The notes under the pieces were generated by a model. The model saw nothing but the letters and a program-made list of their open reading frames with translations, was not told where the DNA came from and searched no databases. 64,000 nt of DNA, from the NCBI GenBank assembly GCA_964017185.1, contig OZ024877.1, positions 6,798,006 through 6,862,005 on the forward strand, written 5' to 3'. Shown here in pieces: positions 39,701 to 53,671 of the stretch. The DNA is from Rugalucina vietnamica. Taxonomy: Eukaryota; Mollusca; Bivalvia; Lucinida; Lucinidae. The position numbers and the translations under genes are program-made. How positions within the stretch are numbered: position 1 is the stretch's first letter; every line of letters begins with the position of its first letter.

Positions 39701-42700
39701 TTCTGCATATATTGTAATCCCATAGGAATATGTTTTTCACAATCGCGAGTTGTCCATCTGAATTAACCTATTCCAGTAACGTAGAATATTGCATCGTCGT
39801 CGTTCTTTTGCTGGGAGCCAACCGATATCACCATTTATAGCTAGTTAATTTGGAACAAAACCATGCACTCCTAAAAAGTATCTGATGGCTTTATATACAG
39901 TGTAGCCACATGGGTGTTTCGTTGCATCTCATGGAAGTGGTACGAAGTACCGAAGTGTAATAGAATAATATGACTGTAACAGTTTTAACGCTTTATGAAT
40001 TTAAAATATTTAGTCAATACATTTGTTATGAATTCACTTTGATATCTACATGCCCCAAAAATATGCCGCCACTTTTTTTGTATCTACATCTTTTATAAAG
40101 CAAGACACATAAAAGCATTAAAAGACTTTCTTTAACCATAAAGTTTGGAAGTAAAAGTGCAACATCTGCTAGCCGGTCAGATGCAAAATGGTCACAAATG
40201 AATGTAGACGCAACCACTTAACAACGTGACCTGAAAAGGGTATGCTGACTCGTAAAGACAAGTTTCTGTTCTAGTTTACGTAGGATTTTATAAATGACCG
40301 CTTTAAAATACTGTAAATTCGGAAATTTTCGCGTGACTTTTATTTCGCGAATTTTCTATTTGCGAATTATTAGCGAGTTCTTGAATTTGCGAGTGAGTGT
40401 CCATGTATTATATAGAGTTTATAGTGACTCTTTATTAGCGAGAACTTTGAATTCGCGAGGCAACCAATTCGCAAATATTAGCGAAAATTAAGTTCTCGTG
40501 AATATTTCTGGATCTACAGTAATGTCTGTTTTTTCTCTGGGCTAGTTAGATGTTTTGCCTATGCGAAATCAGCAAGTTTGCGTAACCACCAGTGCGTTGT
40601 ACCAATGCTTCAAAAAATGCTCTCAGTGTGTTGTAATAGAAAATCTTCAATGAAACGTTTGCTTCGGTACCAAGAACAAAATTGGCGATCAAAAATCGTG
40701 TTTCTTGAATGTTTATTCATAGATTTACGATAATATAACAAGAACTATGTTCAGACATGCATTTTTCCCTCAATTTTGGCACGAAAACACATGCCACCCA
40801 TCATGCTGGTAAAACTGTATCGGATTTGGCTTCTAACCCATGAAGTAAATCACATATTGCGTGATAAAATCATAAACTACAACGCTCCCGCCCTTCTCTG
40901 CGCCAGGTGACATGGCAAATAACATACACACAAATTTATAAGGGAATGATAATGAAGAGAGGTATAAAATTTGTTGACCTTTTCCGCCATTTTAATCTTA
41001 CTCCAGTTCGTAATTTAGTCTGCACCAGTGCGTTGCAACCAGCTCCAGTACTTTTACATTTACCAGTGTGACTAGAGCCGCGGCTATTATATTTCAGCTG
41101 GTCTGCTTTGTTCTGAATTGGACATGCAACTCATTGAGCTTTTGTGTACGGCTTGAAAGTTTTGTGGTTTTTTTTGTTTGTTTGTTTGTTTTTGTTTTGT
41201 TTTTTGTCTTTTTTTCCTAGCAGACTGAGATTACTTGATATCAAAGCTTTCTTTCAATATAACCAGTTAGTTTGGTATGAGCTGCATAATGAGAAACCAG
41301 CTTTTGTCAACTGATTTTGAGATGTTTGAAACTTATGAAATGCTAAGCTGGTATTTGCACAGTTGTAAAAGTGATGCAAACTCCAAAAGATAATGGTGCA
41401 ATGTTAAAAACCAGCTTTTGTCAACTGTTTTTGAGATGTTTGAAACTTATGAAATGCTAAGCTGGTGTTTGCGCAGTTGTAAAAGTGATGCAAACTCCAA
41501 ATGAGCCGCCCCATGGGAAAACCAACAATCTGCATAGGCGAAAACAAAGGCGCAGATCAGCTTCGCTGATCAGCGCCTTTGTTTTCGCTACTCAGATAGT
41601 ACAATTCCTCTTCTACTTAACTCCAAAATTTCAAGCTTCTAGCCTGCTTCTGTAGCTGTACAGGCCGGTTTGTGTCGGACCTGTTCGGAAACCACATTGC
41701 TGATTTTCCCACGAGGCGGCTCAAATGATAATGGTGAAATGTTAAAAATAGAAACAAGGGAAAGAATAAATACAACATCAGGAAAACATGTCCGTGCAAT
41801 GAATACCCCCTTAAACCCCACTTTTATATAGCAAAACTGGGGTATGCAGGGGGTTCTAACTTGTACCCACAATCTATGTTTTGAGCAAAAATAAGAAAAA
41901 TATCAAAAATTTTCTATTGAAAATTTTCATCTTTACAACTTTAAAAATCTCTGTATATTGCATGGGCATGTTTTCATAATGAGAAGAAGATGAATACTTT
42001 TTAAAATGTCTAACATATGAGCCGGGCTATGAGAAAACAGTATTTGCAAAAACAAAGACACAGATCAGCTTTGAGTAACTACCAAGCTGATCAGAACCTT
42101 TGTTTTCGCTACACGGATAGTACTATTCCTCCTATACTTATATCTAAAATTTCAATATTCTAGCTTTCTACTGAGAATTGACAGGCCATTTTGTGTCAGA
42201 CCAGGTCACAAACCCCGAAGACCAGTTCGAGGCTCATATATCAAAAGTTAGAATTAGAAGAATGAGATATATTCTACAGCTATATACACTTACTTTCTTC
42301 AGCTAATGATGAAAATGAAAATAAAAGAAGCATGTTGTTAATATATGAAAATGCATCAGCCAACATATAGGATAATATGAGTATTCTGTGAGATTTGCCA
42401 TGCAGCAACACAGAATTCCAGCAAACAAAGCAACATACAAGAATAAGTCTACTCCAAAATATGGTTTTCAATACATATTTTGAGCCGCATCATGAGAAAA
42501 CCAACATTTTGCATACAGCCTAATATGCAAAAACAAAGACGCAGATCAGCCTCGCAGTAACTGCAAAGCTGATCAGCGCCTTTGTTTTTGCTTCAAGTAT
42601 AGTACAATTCCTCTACTTTTTAAATGCAAAATTTCCAGCCTCTAGCCATTCTCTGTGCTTGTACAGTTCGGTTTGTGTCAGACCTATTCGGTAACCACGT

Positions 42701-45700
42701 TGTTGGTTTTCTCAAGACGTGGCTCATATCTAGCTACCACTTCTAATTCACAAGAATCACAGCTAATAGCATTCAAAGAAAGAAAAAGGTAAAAAGTTAT
42801 TATTTTTTATCTCATCTTCTAATTTGCAAAAGTAAAGATACTATAAACTATATTTCAGCCGCAATTACTGCACAGCTGATCTGCACCTTTGTTTATGCAT
42901 AGGCAAAACTCAATTTTTTTCTTAATGAAGATCAGATATGCTTAAAAGCAGTTCTTAACAAAGCTTTTCTTTGCAAAATATCATCGATATGTACCTTCAT
43001 AACTAGTCTGGGAGCTGGTCTGTCGTTTAGCCCTCCTGACAACCCGACCTGGTATGATCTTGTCTGCGGCAGGTTTCTTGGTTACATCCTCTATCTGTAC
43101 AGGAACTATATCAGTCCTGCCGTATACAAACAAAACATTTTACATTATGAAAACTTGCTCATGCAATATGCAGAGTGTTTTGTTGTTGTTTTTCGGCAGT
43201 AAAAATTGAAAATTTCATAGAAGTTTTTTTAATATTTTCAATATTTTTGCTCAAAACATGGATTATGGGTACATGTTAGAACTGCCTCTCAGACTACCCA
43301 CAATCTATGTTTTGGAGAAAAAAATGTTTACCCCTGTTAGCCCCATTTTTTCTATATAAAACTGGGGTTTAAGGGATTATTCTTTCCTGATGAGAATAAG
43401 TTCTGTACTGCTTCTAAAATGTACTTTCATTCTACCTGGTGTCTGGGTTTGGGATTTTAAATTTGATTGTACAATCTCTGTGCTTTCTATTCCTACTTTA
43501 CCACAGTTTTGGCATCATGTGAGTTTGCAAAGTAGTGCGAAACTGCACCCTGTGTAATAATTTATCAAATCAGTATTTTACACATACAATTCATTTTCTG
43601 AAACCGCTTAGATTTTTTTTTATTTCAATAACATGTTTTTGAAGGTGCTGATAATTTGTGGTCATACATGGTGGTGGAAGCAGAAAAATGTACCACTAAA
43701 ATTGGAAGGTCAACCCATGACTCTAAAATGGCATGTTTTTTTTTTTTTCAAACAAATGAGCCACCTCGTGGGAAAACCAACAATGTGGTTTCTGAACAGG
43801 TCCGACACAAACCGGCCTGTACAAGCACAGAAAACAGCTAGAAGCTTAAAATTTCGGAGTTAAGTAGAGGAGGAATTGTACTATCCGAGTAGCGAAAACA
43901 AAGGCGCTGATCAGCTTCGCGGTTACCGCGAAGCTGATCTGCGTCTTTTGTTTTCGCATATGCAGATTGTTGGTTTTCTCATGTGGCTGCTCAAATGCTG
44001 CCAGCCCTGAAGCACTTGGAAATCTAACATCACAAAACGTGACTGTTGTGGTACAGTTTGTAGCCACCATAAAATATTGCTACCTTTCATCTTTAGCCTG
44101 CTGATCGAGGGCCTCTGTAGCGGAGTCTAGGGGGTGCTGCAGGGCACAGATCTGGTTCATCAGCTCACCCATCAGGAACCTCGTCACAAACTGGTCAGAT
44201 CTGCCACTCTGCTGATAGGTCTAGCAGAAAATGGAAATTTATGGTAATAAAATCCTTGTTTGTTTGTATTGTCTTATAAAGGTCCCAGTCAACAATTTGA
44301 GCCGCCTCATGGGAAAACCAACAATCTGCATAGGCAAACAAAGACACAGATCAGCTTCACGGTAACCGCAAAGCTGATCAGCGCCTTTGTTTTCGCTACT
44401 GCAATAGTACAATTCCTCTTCTACAAAAATCCGAAATTTCAAGCTTCTAGCTCTTTTCTGTGCTTGTACAGGCCGGTTTGTGTCCGACCTGTTCGGAAAC
44501 CACATTGTTGGTTTTTCCACGAGGCGGCTCATTTTTCAGTCATGTCTCTGACAGAGTCATTGCATCCTGTATATTAACCAATATTCTGAGGAGTTCATGT
44601 GCCTTGCTCAAGGACACAACACTGGGTCCCAAGTGGAGATCCAACCCAGGATCTCTCGATTTATAGTCTGAATCTCTAGCACTATGCCACTTAATCTTTA
44701 CATTATAAAGATGTCTGTGGGGTTCATAGAAACAGACTGTGTTGCATGTTAAAAAATGTTATAATGAGAGTATTTACAAGATATACAACAAACTAGAAAT
44801 TGGCTGCAAGCAAGGCTTTCAGTATACCCCCCCGCAAAATTATCTAAAGCTGACCAATAACTTCCTAAGTCAAACATGCAGAAAATTTGTCAAAGATTTC
44901 TTTTCGGCATTATAATCCTTCATGTACATCCCCAGTATGCCAGTCACATCTATAAGATATTAAAAGAATATATTGAAAGCTTGAGGTTGATTTCACTGTA
45001 TGCACTATGATCATTGTTTATCATGAAAAATGGTAAAAAAATGGCTCAGTTAAATAAAAGCTGTAAATTTGTCAAAAATCAAATGTTCAGCATGAAAATT
45101 ATTCATGCACATCTTCAATATATCTGGAACAAATCTACAAAGAATTCAAGAAATACACTGAAAGCCCTTGGAGGAGTTGATTTCACAAAGTATGCACTAC
45201 CAACCATTATTGTACATAAGCAATGGTCAAGAAATGGCTATGTTGAAAAATGATGTAAATTTGTCAAAAATCACTTTTTCAGTATTATAATTATTCATGC
45301 ACATCTTCAATATGTGTGGAACATGTCTGCAAAGTATTGAAAAGAAATACTGAAAGCCCTAGGAGGAGTTGATTTCACAAACTATGCACTACCAATCATT
45401 ATTGAATATGGCAATTATCTAAAATTTGGCTAAGTTCAAAATGCTGTAAATTTGTCAAAATTCATTTTTTCAGCATAATACTTCTTCATGCATATCTTCA
45501 ATATATCTGGCACATATCTGCAAAGTATCAAAAGAGAATATTGAAAGCTGTAAGAGGAGTTGATTTCACAAAGTATGCATTATTAGCACCATGGCAAACA
45601 TTCTATGTACGAGGGTGGTTCAGAAAGTTCTGTCATACGTGTTATAACTTTGTTAATATACATGATAGGTTGCTGTATTATACCTTGATAGAAAGGGCTA

Positions 45701-48700
45701 CATTTCTCCTTTATAATGATGCCAAAACAATGCACGAACGAAATAAATACTTCGAAATACATGCCTTGAAAGACACCTGGGGTAAAACCACTGGCACGTT
45801 TTCTTGAATTTGTGAATATTATTGTGTGCGTTTCATGCGTTATATCTTTATAACTTCCGATCAAATTTTCTCCAACTTTACAGTTATAAGTAATAATATT
45901 ATTTAGAAAAGCAATGTGACAAAAATTGCCGTTATCGATGCTATGCTGACTTTATAATAAAGTGATGTATATGACGTCATTAAAATACGTACCCCTATAG
46001 CGTTTCTGGCACCGCTGCACCATTATATGTTTTTGCTTTTTTATAAGTTTGCTATAGAGCACGCTAGGATGAAACAATTAAATGGTTAAATGCATTTTAA
46101 GCTCCCTGGACTACGTGTAGATGTCAATAAATGTCATTTGAATTTAAACCGTATTTTTAATGTATGTACAACAAGCCAATTTCAGTATTTCATTTTGCTA
46201 TAACTCAATTAAATTCAGATGAATGATTTTGATTTTTGCAGGATATATTCATCTATGTTTCAAAAATATATTACATGGATTATATTTTTTCAAAGTCGAT
46301 TTTCTTTAAATAATATTCACAAATTTAAGAAAACGTGCCAGTGGTTTACCCCTGGTGTCTTTCAAGGCGTCTATTTCAAAGTATTTATTTCTTTTCGTGC
46401 ATTGTTTTGGCATCATTATAAAGGCGAAATGTAGCCCTTTCAATCAAGGTATAATACAGCAACCTATTATGTCTATTAACAAAGTTATAACACATATGAC
46501 AGAACTTTCTGAACCCCCCTCGTATAGGTTTAAAAAGTCCCATAACTCTTGCAAAACTGACCCTTTGGCCCCTAAATTCATATCACACGTGTTGTCTGAT
46601 GGTGCAGGTGTGTTGAAAATTTGAAGAACATCGGGCAAAAACTACTTAAGTTATTCAGCAAAGATGTCAAAATGTTGAATGAATGACGGAATCACGGAAT
46701 TACGGAATCTCGGACAGGCTGAAAACAGTATACCCCCATAAAACTTCGTTTTGCGGGGGGTATAAATACATGTAATCCATTTGGGAGCCATTATGGCCAT
46801 GTTACAATGAAAATCACATTAAAGCAAGTCACATTATAACGCTGTTGCCCTGTACCATTCAATTTCAAAATCTGTACAGAAATTGAATGCATATAAATTA
46901 CACAAGCATACAAGTACCTTGGCTGTATCAACAAGTAGATTGCTGACTTTACTATTCAGGTCCTCCACTAGAGCATAGATCTCCTTGAACAGTCCCAGGT
47001 GCTGGGAGAAATAGTCACACAACTCACGGGGATCAATGAAACTAAAAATGATATATTTGAGCCTGTGCGTGAGAAAAACCAACAATTTTGGTTCCGACCA
47101 GGTCCGACACAAACCTGTCTGTACAGTCACAGAAGATGGTTACAGGCTTGAAATTTTGGATTTAGAAAGCAGACGAATTGTACTATCCGAGTAGCAAAAA
47201 CAAAGGCGCTGATCAGCTTCGCAGTTACTGTGAAGCTGATCTGTGCCTTTGTTTTTGCCTATGCAGATTGTTGTTTTTCTCATGCGGCTGCTCAAAGACT
47301 CTAAGTTTGCAAATGTGAGAACTTAATTTTCGCGAATATTCATAAATTTAATGCCTCATGAATTCAAGATTCTCCTTGCCAATATTCGTGAATTTGATAT
47401 TTCACTAACTCAAGATTTTCACTAAAAATCCCTATAAACCATAAAGACTACATGAAAACCTGTTCATGAAGTCATTACTTCGTGTATGGTCCAGTAATGT
47501 ATTTTGACGCACATCTAATTTGACGCACCATAGTATTTCTGCCAGTTTTAGAAGTACCATAGGTTTTTTGTCAAATGCCAGTCATTTTAAGTAATTATCA
47601 ACTCTTAACTGTTATATCTAAGTAATTAAAGGAAATCTTGTGAGTGTTTAGGAAAGACTATGTCAGATTTTGTTTTGGTACCCTGTTTTTCTGTCTTTTT
47701 TTCTTATGACACTTTCTTCACATGAATGACGTAGCAATTGTTTTTCTTTAACTCATTTCATTCATATAAAAATATTCTCATTTGCTAAAGCATCATTTAC
47801 TGCATAGATCTAGATCAGAGACACATCCCCAAAATACCTATGCACATAAAATATTTTGTTTCAAAATTATGTCCCGTCTTATATATTTTGTGTAATGTAA
47901 CTTGATGGAGAATAAATTGAAAAGTTGACCTCTGGACTTTGCTGACTGAAAATGATCAATTCAATTGATGAAAATCTTTGTTAGTTAACTAATTTAATAC
48001 CCAAAGAACAATTTTGTCTGTGATAATGGTCCATGCCAACAATCATAACAAAAAATATTTGTGCTTCAATTACCCTACCCCTAAAATCTGATGCGCCAAA
48101 ATGGTGTCCATTTTCTAAAACAAGCACATAACTTTAGGCACACGTCTAAGTAATATAAAGTTATTTTTCCTCATTTGCTATTGCTGTACAGGTCAGGGAT
48201 TGTCTCCAGGGTAATAAAATTATCCTGTACAGGTGCAGTGTCTATTGCAGTGCTGCACAAGTGAGAATGTCAAATCAAATTCAATGCGTCATTTCACATG
48301 TCTGAAAACCAAAATTGCAGATTTTAGGGTAGACTGATTTCATGGTGATTTTTCTCACTAAAAAGCTGCAAGAGACATTTTAGGAGTATTAAATAACGTG
48401 AAGGAAGCCACTTAATGCATTGCATAACCCCAAAATGCTTTGAATATCTTTGGAAAAGTACAATTGTCAATAGAATGCTTAAGTGCGTCAAAACCCATTA
48501 CTCTAGGCTATAATAAGAGAAAATTCGTGAAATAAAAGTCACCCAAAAATTTCAGATTTTACAGCATATTGTTTAATGTTTATCCATGTACGAGTAAAAA
48601 ATTATACGCTGTATCTATGTTGGTATTTCTCATATTCTTTGTGAGTGTAAACCTGTGATTTTGCATGAAAACCACATGTAACAAGTAAACCTGTAAAATG

Positions 48701-51700
48701 CAAAGCTTGTAATCGATTAAATAAGTCACCATATCCTCACTGAGTTGTCAAGTCATTCTATCTGTGCCTTTGTTTTCGCATTTATCTCACTTACTTTGTC
48801 TTATGTGTGTCAATTTTCTCAAACAAGGCCCGTAACTCTTCCTTCCCCATGACACCATCAGCAAAGAAGGCCACAAACTCTTCCCATGAGATTTTACCAT
48901 CATCTGAAAATCAAGTCATGTCATACTGGATGTATTATGATTAAAATATAAACCGTGTCATGAGAAAACTGGATTTTTGCCTATGCGAAAACAAAGGCAC
49001 AGATCAGCTTCGCAGTAACTGGGAAGCTGATCAGCGCCTTTGTTTTTGCTACACGGATCATACAATTTCTCTTCCTTCTTAAATCTGAAATTTCAAGCTT
49101 CTAGCCTGCGTCTGTGACTGTACAGGATAAGTGGTGTCGTGCCTGGTCGGAAACCCCGAAGACCGGTTTTCTCGCGTCGTGGCTCATATTACTACTGAGT
49201 ATCATAACACAATGAAGAAAGATAAGAAAATTAATGCTAAGGCCCAAACCTATCTCAAATTCTTTGGATGGTATGGTCAGGTAGAAGAACATGATACCTG
49301 GGGGACCATTTGTAATGCAGTCTCGTCTAATTATAAATATTAATTTAAATTTTGGTTTTTCTGTATTCAACCTTACATGGACTCTCCTCTTATTACATTG
49401 CGAAGGTTGCAAATCGGACATTTGAGCCGCCTCGTGGGAAAACCAACAATGTGGTTTCCGCTCAGGTCTGACACAAACCGGCCTGTACAAGCACAGAAAA
49501 GAGCTAGAAGCTTGAAATTTCGGATTTAAGTAGAAGAGGAATTGTACTATCCGTGTAGCGAAAACAAAGATGCTGATCAGCTTCGCGGTTACCGCGAAGC
49601 TGATCTGTGTCTTTGTTTTCGCATTTGCAGATTGTTGGTTTTCTCATGAGGCGGCTCATTTAAAAGTTTGATGTTGTTGACTTTACAAAATCTGAGCAAC
49701 TTCATGAAAACACCTGCTTTTCACAAATGCGAAAAAACAACAACAGTTAAGATGCATATCAGCTGTGCAGCAACAGCACAGATGATTTGCGACTATGTTT
49801 TCCTTCGTCATCTCATCTTCAATCCAAAATACATGTAAATACTTCTGTTGTGTCTGAATGTACAGGATCTAGACAAGAATCCTAAATTTTCATGGTTACT
49901 CATGACATTATTTGTCTTTTATTTGCATGACTGTACCTTTCTTGTCTGCTCTTCTGAACACCTGAAGTTACAAAATGAAATACAATGTTAGTTCAAATCA
50001 GAATAAGAGCTGTCGCAGGACAGCGTAGCTTGCCTGACTTGTGCTTTGCCACTAAATCTATTAAAATATATGACCCATGACATTGATCTCAAGGTCACTC
50101 AGGTGGGTCGTGATGGTACAGCATAAAACTTCAGACCAATATCTACCAACATGAAAAGTATGAACTTGATCCATCAACATGTTCAAAAGATATAGACTTC
50201 TAAAAACTTTAACCAAAAACTTAAACACAAAATTTTTAAGTCCATGACCTTGACCTCAAGGTCACCCAGGTGGGTCGTGATGGTACCGCATAAAACTTCA
50301 GACCAATATCTACCAACATGCAAAGTATCAACTTTATCCATCAACATGTTCAAGAGATATAGACTTCTAAAAACTTTAACCAAAAACTTTAACACAAAAT
50401 TTTGAAGTCTGTGACCTTGACCTCAAGGTCACCCAGGTGGGTCGTGATGGTACCGCATAAAACTTCAGACCAATATCTACCAACATGCAAAGCATCAACT
50501 TGATCCATCAACATGTTCAAGAGATATAGACTTCTAAAAACTTTAACCAAAAACTTTAACACAAAATTTCTAAGTCCGTGACCTTGACCTCAAGGTCACC
50601 CAGGTGGGTCGTGATGTTACAGTATAAAACTTTAGACCAATATCTACCAACACGCAAAGTATCAACTTGATCCATCTACAACTTCAAGAGATATAGACTT
50701 CTAAAAACTTTAACCAAAAACTTTAACATTTGAGCAACGCCGACGCCAACGCCAACACCGACGCCGGGGTGACTGCAATAGCTCTTCCTGTACTTTCGTA
50801 CAGGCGAGCTAAAAATGGTCCGGAAAACAGTTGTTTAGTTAATAGGAACATTATATTGAATACCAGAGGACCAATGGTCCTGTAAAGGCTCACCTGAGTC
50901 TGCTGCATATACCGATAAACATGTTTGAATATTATGGTATTTAACCCCAGTGCAGGGGCAGTTGAAGCCCTTGGGCCGTTTTCTTTTTTCAGAATAATCA
51001 ACATTCTGTCCATTTGCCAATTTCTTGCTGGCTTTTCCCTTCAAATGATATTTTAACAGTTTTTCCCATTCAAATGCATGGGCAACCCATGTTGACCTTG
51101 CCATAAACTTGGTCAAGGTCATCACAGTGTTATGATTTATATATACATTGTAGTATTTTAGCCATGGATGCTTCATGCCAAGTTTCATTGAAATCAATCT
51201 ATTGGTTTCAGAGAAGAAGATATTTGAAGGGTTTTTACCATATATGGGCATGGTGGCCATCTTGGACATGTGACCTAGATTATTAATATACACTGGTTCC
51301 CCCATCCTATAGATGCTTCACATAAAATTTGGCTTTAATTGGCCAAGTGGTTTCAGAGGAGAAGATGTGGAAGATATTATGGTAAATTGGTAATATACAT
51401 GTATATTGCCCTGGGGTGGAGGCATATGAGCCCTTGGGTCCAATTATTTCAGAATCATTAATATTCAGTCCTACTACCTATTCCTGCAAGATTTTCACCT
51501 CAAATGACTTTTTAAAAGTTTTCCCCATTCAAATGCATTGGCGACCTATGTTGACCTTGTCGTAAAATAGGTCATGGTCACCACAGGGTCATGATTTATA
51601 TATACATTGTAGTACTTCAGCCATTGGTGCTTCATGCCAAGTTTATTTGAAATCAGTCCACTGGTTTTGGAGAAGAAGATTTTTGAAGGGTTTTTACTAT

Positions 51701-53611
51701 ACATGTATTTGGGCAATATATGGGCATGGCAGCCATCTTGGTCATGTGAACTAGATGATTTATATATACGTTGATTCCCCCATTACATAGATGCTCCTCA
51801 TAAAATTTAGCTTTGATTCGCCAAGCGGTTTCAGAGGAGAAGATGATTGAATATTATGGTAATATACATGTATATTGCCCCAGGGTGGGGGCAGATGAGC
51901 CCCTGGGGTCCAGTTTTTTTTTTCAGAATCATTAATATTCAGTCCTACTGCCAATTTCCTGCAAGACTTTCACTTTAAATGACATTTTAAAAGTTTTCCC
52001 TATTCAAATGCATTGGCAACCTATGTTGACCTTGTCGTAAAAAAGGTCAAGGTTATCACAGGATCATGATTTATGTACACATTGTAGTACTTGAGCCATC
52101 GATGCTTCATGCTAAGTTTCATTGAAATTGGTCCACCGGTTCTGGAGAAGAAGATTTTTGAAGGGTTCTTACCATATATGGGCATTGTGGCCATCTTGGT
52201 CATGTGACCTGGATTATCTATATATACATGTACATTGGTTACCCCTTTCTATTGATGTTTCACATAAAATTTGGCTTTATTTGGCCATGCCGTTTCAGAG
52301 GAGATGATGTTTGCATATTATTGAAATATACATGTTTATCATATGACGTCGCTGTTTTCCAGTGGATAACGTCATGTCATAAAAATCGTATGACCACACG
52401 TGTATTAACACTTTTGCGGGAATATGTAACGTCACTGACAACGTCCGTAACAACAAGGTAAATTTTCATTGAAACTATGTCCACTTCGAAGGCGATGAAA
52501 TCCTATTTTAAAAGTCATATGATAAAACGAATCTTACACTCGTGGTCATTTCATATGAAATTTATTAAACGATTCATTTCTTTCAATTGAATGAAGTGAA
52601 ATTTAATTTCCTGAAGAAACTGTTTGGTTGCCTCTGTTATGACCTTAATCCAGAAACAGAATGTAAGCTTTTTGCAGACAAGTTAGAAATAGAGTAAAAA
52701 TTCCAAATGGAGTAATTTTGTCAAAATTTGACGAAATGTCCTCAAAAGTTATTCAGGTGATTTTCCTCTCAGCCCCAACCAGTACACCAAATATAAAGGC
52801 TCTAGCTTAAATACTTTTTGAGATATCTTGCACACAAGATATTCAAATTTTGTTTTAAAAGGGGCATAACTCAAAAAAGGCTCATCACTTGAACATGAAA
52901 AAAAATATGGGTCAACTATTTTTTCATAAGGAATCCGTATATGAAATTTCAAAACCCTAAAATTCACCGTTCAAAAGTTTCAAATTTCAACTTAAAGTGG
53001 AAAAATGAATCAAAATTTCAAAATTCCGTATTTTGTCAAAATTTGACAGAAAGTTCTCAAAAGTTAATCAGGCCATCTACTCATCAGCCCCAACCAGTTT
53101 ACCAAATATGAAGGCTCTAGCTCAAATACTTTTTGAGATATCTTGCACACAAGATTTTCAAATTTTGTTTTCAAAGGGACATAACTCAGAAAAGGGGCAT
53201 AACTTGGACATGAAAAAAAATATGGGTCAACTATTTTTTCATGAGGAATCTGTATATGAAATTTCAAAACTAGCATTCATCGTTCAAAAGTTTCAAATTT
53301 CACCGAAAAGTGGAAAAATCAGTCAAAAATTTCAAAATTCCGTATTTTTGTCAAAATTTGATGGAAAGTTCTCAATTAATAGGTCATCTACACATCAGCC
53401 CCAACCAGTATATCAAATATGAGGGCTCTAGCTTAAATACTTTTTGAGATATCTTGCATACAAGATTTTCAAATTTAGTTTTCAAAGGGAAATAACTCCG
53501 AAAAGGGGCATAACTCGGACAAGATAAAAATTTGGGTCAACTATTTTTTCATGAGGAATACACACATGAAATTTCAAATCCCTAACATGCGCCATTCAAA
53601 AGTTAACAGAT

Positions 53612-53671
<60 letters not shown>

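Larger units (their letters stand above)
37759..41070. mobile_element. 3.3-kb DNA element with about 500-bp inverted ends
   Basis: The termini are CACACTGGTAAATGTAAAAG and the inverse CTTTTACATTTACCAGTGTG, bar one base further in. The inverted repeats run 37759-38255 and about 40571-41070. The duplicated target ACTAG is at 37754-37758 and 41071-41075. The repeats include several CAACGCACTGG motifs. The interior holds a LINE fragment and an M4 MITE but no transposase that I recognise. It sits in NECAB intron 7. Confidence 0.88.
44698..46855. repeat. Family Q repeat split by a HINE-type element
   Basis: The left half (GGGGTTCATAGAAACAGACT; TTATAATGAGAG) ends near 44815. The right half resumes after 46765 (CCATTTGGGAGCCATTATGG; CATTATAACGCTGTTGCCC). 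Together they match the intact copy at 26955-27145. Confidence 0.6.

Noticed and set aside
40026-40217. 63-codon ORF as a transposase remnant of the 3.3-kb element
   Set aside because: Too short, no catalytic motif and no similarity I can name.
43656-44577. ORFs with PPRGKTNN or QISFAVTAKLISAFVF
   Set aside because: The same peptides recur at every M1 MITE copy; they are translations of the MITE arms and palindrome.
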